Notes under the pieces: model-generated
Database searches by the model: none
What the model was told of the DNA's origin: nothing
Seen by the model: only the letters and a program-made list of their open reading frames with translations
Position numbers and translations under genes: made by a program
Shown here: in pieces, positions 61,380 to 64,000 of the stretch
Layout of the letters: the number at the start of each line of letters is the position of its first letter
Position numbering within the stretch: the first letter of the stretch is position 1
Assembly: GCF_018129405.1 (NCBI RefSeq)
Contig: NZ_JAFCLP010000014.1
Coordinates: forward strand, 62,001 to 126,000
Reading direction: 5' to 3'
Length of the DNA stretch: 64,000 bases
Source: Bradyrhizobium iriomotense
GTDB lineage: Bacteria; Pseudomonadota; Alphaproteobacteria; Rhizobiales; Xanthobacteraceae

Positions 61380-62396
61380 TTACACGGTGATCAACGTCTT
61401 GATCGCGCGCCGCTCGTCCATGGCGCGGTATCCCTCGGCCACCTCCGACAGCGGCAGCTTGAGATCGAACACCTTGCCCGGCTTGATCCTGCCGGCGAGG
61501 ACGCGGTCGATCAGGTCCGGCAGGAAGCGGCGGACCGGCGCCGGCCCGCCGAGCATGCGTCGCTGCGCGAAGAACATCGCCTCGCCTTCGAAGGTCACGC
61601 CGTGAGGCACGCCGACATAGCCGATCGACCCGCCGGGCCGTGAGCAGGCGATCGCCTGCGTCATCGATTGCTGCGTGCCGACGCACTCCAGAACGGAATC
61701 GGCACCGACGCCGCCGGTGAGATCCTTGATGCGGGCAACACCTTCTTCGCCGCGCTCCGCCACGATGTCGGTGGCCCCGAACTCTGTGGCGAGCTTCTGC
61801 CGCGCCGCGTGCCGGCTCATGGCGATGATCCGCGCCGCGCCCATCTCCTTGGCCGCCAGCACGCCCATCAACCCGACCGCACCGTCCCCGACCACGACGA
61901 CGGTCGACCCTTCGCCGACGTTGGCAGCGTCGGCGGCATACCAGCCGGTGCCGAGCACGTCGGAGGTCGCGAGCAGATGGGGAATGAGATCGGCCGATGG
62001 AAGCTCCGCGGTCGCCACCAGCGTGCCGTCCGCCAGCGGCACGCGCGCGAAGGGGGCTTGTGCGCCGGACATGAACTCGCGCTGCACGCAGGAGGAATGG
62101 AAGCCGAAGCGGCAATGCGGGCAGGTGTTGTCGGAGATGCAGAATGAGCCGACGACGAACTGCCCGGGCCGCACCGTCTTCACCTCGCTGCCGACCTCGA
62201 CGACGACGCCGCAATATTCGTGGCCCATATGCGCGGGGCCGTCGGTCGGCTGCAGGCCGCGATAGGGCCACAAATCCGAGCCGCAGATGCAGGTCGCCGA
62301 CAGCTTGATGATGGCGTCGGTGGGCTTGAGAAGCTTTGGGTCGTCGACCGCTTCGCAGCGAACGTCGCCGGGACCGTACATGAGCGTTGCCAGCAT
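61380..62396 (-). CDS. zinc-dependent alcohol dehydrogenase family protein
   Basis: A 338-residue medium-chain dehydrogenase/reductase. Catalytic zinc ligands are Cys in CICGSDLWPYRG (about 37), His-Glu in MGHEYCGVVVEVG (about 57-58) and a later residue. A second Cys set (CISDNTCPHCRFGFHSSC) forms the structural zinc site. The NAD(P) motif is VVVGDGAVGLMGVLAAKEMGA. It oxidises an alcohol or polyol in the cytoplasm. AAGGATA precedes the ATG. It is divergent from the LysR gene at 62538, which probably controls it. Confidence 0.85.
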   Translation of the reverse strand: MLATLMYGPGDVRCEAVDDPKLLKPTDAIIKLSATCICGSDLWPYRGLQPTDGPAHMGHEYCGVVVEVGSEVKTVRPGQFVVGSFCISDNTCPHCRFGFHSSCVQREFMSGAQAPFARVPLADGTLVATAELPSADLIPHLLATSDVLGTGWYAADAANVGEGSTVVVVGDGAVGLMGVLAAKEMGAARIIAMSRHAARQKLATEFGATDIVAERGEEGVARIKDLTGGVGADSVLECVGTQQSMTQAIACSRPGGSIGYVGVPHGVTFEGEAMFFAQRRMLGGPAPVRRFLPDLIDRVLAGRIKPGKVFDLKLPLSEVAEGYRAMDERRAIKTLITV

Positions 62397-62537
62397 GGTC
62401 GTATCCTTTCGGGGTTTGAAAGCCGCGGTCGTCCGCAGCGTCCAGATAGCGCCCCGCGCGCAACCCGATTAGATGGAATAGTCCGCTTGCATTGATCGAC
62501 CTCGGGCATAAATGGTGGGTTTCAGCGGCGGACAACC

Positions 62538-63434
62538 ATGGCCAGGCACGATTTCAACGATCTCTTGTGGTTTCTCACCGTCGCCAGGGAGCGCAGTTTC
62601 ACCAAGGCGGCCGCCAAGCTCGGTATCGCGCAGTCGACGTTGAGCCACACCATCAAGCGTCTGGAAGACCAGATGGGTATCCGGCTCCTGACGCGCACGA
62701 CTCGCAGCGTCGGTCTCACTGAAGCGGGCGAGCGCTTGCGGCTGTCGATGGCGCCGCGCATTGCCGAGATCGAGGCCGACATTGCCGACCTCATGGCATT
62801 CCGCGACAAGCCCTCGGGGCGGATCCGGATGACGATTTCGGACCATGCGTTTCACAGCGTGGTGTGGCCGAAGTTGCAGCCGGTCCTGAAGGATTACCCG
62901 GACATCAAGCTCGAGGTCAGCCTCGACAGTGGATTTCGCAACATCGTCGAGGAGGGATTCGACGCCGGCGTCCGCCTCGGCGAGAGCGTCGAGAAGGACA
63001 TGGTCGCGGTGCGGATCGGACCGGACTGGCGACTGGTGGCCGTGGGCTCACCCGGCTACTTCGCCGAGCACGGTGCGCCGACGCACCCCCACGAGCTCGT
63101 GCGGCACAATTGCATCAACCTGCGCATGGAACGGGCGGGCGGGCTCTATGCGTGGGAGTTCGCCAAGGCAGGCCAGGAGCTTCGCGTCCGCGTCGACGGA
63201 CAATTGACCTTCAACAATTCCTACGCCCAGGCTGACGCAGCCCTGAAGGGATACGGCATCGCCTATGTGCCGGAGAACATCGCACAGCAGCACATCGCAT
63301 CCGGTGACCTCGTACTGGTCCTTGACGATTGGTCGCCGACGTTCGACGGCTACCACATCTACTATCCGAGCCGCCGCCAGAACGCGCCCGCCTTCAAGGT
63401 CATCGTCGACGCGCTGCGCCATCGCGGCGAGTGA
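62538..63434 (+). CDS. LysR-family regulator, divergent from the alcohol dehydrogenase
   Basis: A 298-residue LysR regulator. N-terminal helix-turn-helix: MARHDFNDLLWFLTVARERSFTKAAAKLGIAQSTLSHTIKRLE; the effector domain starts near residue 90 (SGRIRMTISDHAFHSVVWPKL) with VRLGESVEKDMVAVRIGPDWRL. It lies 141 bases from the divergent zinc dehydrogenase gene, the usual regulator-target layout, with a CGGCGGA sequence before the ATG. The effector is unknown. It is convergent with the small exported protein, separated by a terminator. Confidence 0.85.
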   Translation: MARHDFNDLLWFLTVARERSFTKAAAKLGIAQSTLSHTIKRLEDQMGIRLLTRTTRSVGLTEAGERLRLSMAPRIAEIEADIADLMAFRDKPSGRIRMTISDHAFHSVVWPKLQPVLKDYPDIKLEVSLDSGFRNIVEEGFDAGVRLGESVEKDMVAVRIGPDWRLVAVGSPGYFAEHGAPTHPHELVRHNCINLRMERAGGLYAWEFAKAGQELRVRVDGQLTFNNSYAQADAALKGYGIAYVPENIAQQHIASGDLVLVLDDWSPTFDGYHIYYPSRRQNAPAFKVIVDALRHRGE

Positions 63435-63461
63435 TGGTGGCGGCGAAGGCGGCCGACATGC

Positions 63462-63490
63462 AAAAAGGCCCCGCCGAAGCGAGGCCTCCT
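63462..63490 (-). terminator. rho-independent terminator for the 63744 gene (also faces lysR)
   Basis: On the minus strand: stem AGGCCTCGC / GCGGGGCCT (9 bp with one wobble), loop TTCG, followed by TTTTTG. It begins 21 bases after the stop of the small exported gene and lies 27 bases after the lysR stop, so it probably serves both. Confidence 0.75.
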
Positions 63491-63510
63491 TGTACGTGCG
63501 CTGGCTCGCA

Positions 63511-63744
63511 TCAATCGTCCCAATGATGATAACGACGGATCACGACGCCGCGGTCGTAGTCGCGGTCGCGATGGTACCAGCCACGATGCCAGCCGCGGTC
63601 ATGCTGGTAGATGCGCGCGCGGGGGCCATCATAATAGTCCCTGTCGCCGCCGACATAGACGCCGAAGCCGGCCGCGTTGGCGATGGTAGGGGTACCGATT
63701 GCAAGCGTCGCTAGCGCTGCAAGAGCGTAAGTCAGCTTCTTCAT
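63511..63744 (-). CDS. small exported Asp/Tyr/Arg-rich protein (77 residues)
   Basis: MKKLTYALAALATLAIGTPTIANA is a clean Sec signal peptide, with AGGAGG 5-10 bases upstream. The mature part is about 50 residues, full of Tyr, Asp, Arg and His (VYVGGDRDYYDGPRARIY, DRDYDRGVVIRRYHHWDD). I recognise it only as a common rhizobial type of periplasmic hypothetical protein. The 5' leader is about 200 bases long if transcription starts near the FixK-type box at 63966. Confidence 0.7.
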   Translation of the reverse strand: MKKLTYALAALATLAIGTPTIANAAGFGVYVGGDRDYYDGPRARIYQHDRGWHRGWYHRDRDYDRGVVIRRYHHWDD

Positions 63745-63965
63745 CTGTTCCTCCTTGGTCTGCATCGTCGCCTGGTCAACGGCTGCCGCCAGTACCTGTT
63801 GCAGGAACAGCAACGAAACTTTCTTGAATGGCTGTTCAGGTCGGTTGCATCCAAGCGCTTCATCGAAGCTCCTGACGGAACCGTGCCAGGCGACAGGACG
63901 CAGCCAACCATGCCCCTCGAAAAGCGGGTGCCATTGTACTTCAGCAACGTAAGGCTGAGATTCCC

Positions 63966-63979
63966 TTGATCTAGATCAA
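63966..63979. promoter_or_regulatory. FixK/FNR-type box TTGATCTAGATCAA
   Basis: A perfect 14-bp palindrome, TTGA-N6-TCAA with full arms. Leftward, a TACAAT -10-like element lies 27 bases beyond it. Rightward, the target would start beyond the window edge. It could control the small exported gene or an unseen gene on the right. Confidence 0.6.
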
Positions 63980-64000
63980 TCAGAACGGGGGCCGTTCCGT

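Noticed and set aside
1-64000. CRISPR arrays, tRNA or rRNA genes, riboswitches, phage genes
   Set aside because: I looked for regular spaced repeats, cloverleaf-like sequences and known leaders in the intergenic regions and saw none.

Overview
The window is GC-rich, densely coded DNA from an alphaproteobacterium of the Rhizobiales, most likely Bradyrhizobium or a close relative. The evidence is base composition and codon use, several dispersed palindromic repeats of a type I associate with bradyrhizobial genomes, FixK-type (TTGA-N6-TCAA) boxes, and many families common there: TRAP, LIV-type and sugar ABC transporters, LysR regulators, DUF2336, DUF1328 and GGDEF-EAL proteins. I see no rRNA, tRNA, CRISPR array, phage or plasmid backbone. 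One complete IS1182-type element is present. This is ordinary chromosome with accessory patches.

Layout. 0-3.1 kb: the end of a MarR regulator; an Asp-nucleophile alpha/beta hydrolase divergent from a CGNR zinc-finger regulator, with two matched operator-like dyads between them; an exported lipase-like protein with a LysM domain. 3.1-9.2 kb: a 1361-residue FecR/VCBS/RTX surface or secreted protein, divergent from a FecR-TPR gene pair. 9.2-14.8 kb: tartrate-type dehydrogenase and MFS carrier, divergent from LysR plus an aspartate dehydrogenase-like gene, then a PQQ-type sorbosone dehydrogenase. 15.1-17.4 kb: a compact three-gene membrane-lipid-like operon. 17.5-19.3 kb: a translationally coupled Cys-rich/OmpA pair, an orphan HicB and a small basic protein. 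19.3-24.0 kb: UvrD helicase carrying an in-frame repeat insertion, DUF1328, and an IS inserted into a dispersed repeat. 24.0-28.1 kb: thioesterase, D-lactate/glycolate-type oxidase, a Gly/His-rich LTXXQ protein and a small hypothetical gene.

28.1-34.6 kb: a four-gene sugar/polyol ABC transporter and a SulP anion transporter. 34.8-43.4 kb: an exported caspase-fold protein, LysR/DoxX, a TRAP transporter (DctP plus fused DctQM) with a 2-hydroxyacid dehydrogenase, and a LIV-type binding protein. 43.6-50.2 kb: two GGDEF-EAL proteins around an MFS carrier. 50.3-53.5 kb: an apparently lower-GC patch with nhaA and a coupled 77-residue gene, a FixK-type box, a frameshifted DUF6064-like remnant, a DUF6789-like membrane protein and an orphan FixJ-family response regulator. 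53.7-55.7 kb: TetR/P450 around a perfect operator palindrome. 55.9-61.3 kb: AsmA and DUF2336. 61.4-64 kb: Zn alcohol dehydrogenase/LysR, a small exported protein and a second FixK-type box at the edge.

The main logic is catabolism of small organic acids and sugars, with each uptake system next to its dehydrogenase and often a divergent LysR, plus envelope and c-di-GMP signalling genes. The most unusual items are the FecR-RTX/FecR-TPR locus, the phased operators of the CGNR/hydrolase pair, the repeat peptide inside UvrD, and the FixK-box pseudogene region. Functions come from motif and family recognition by eye; no database search was run.
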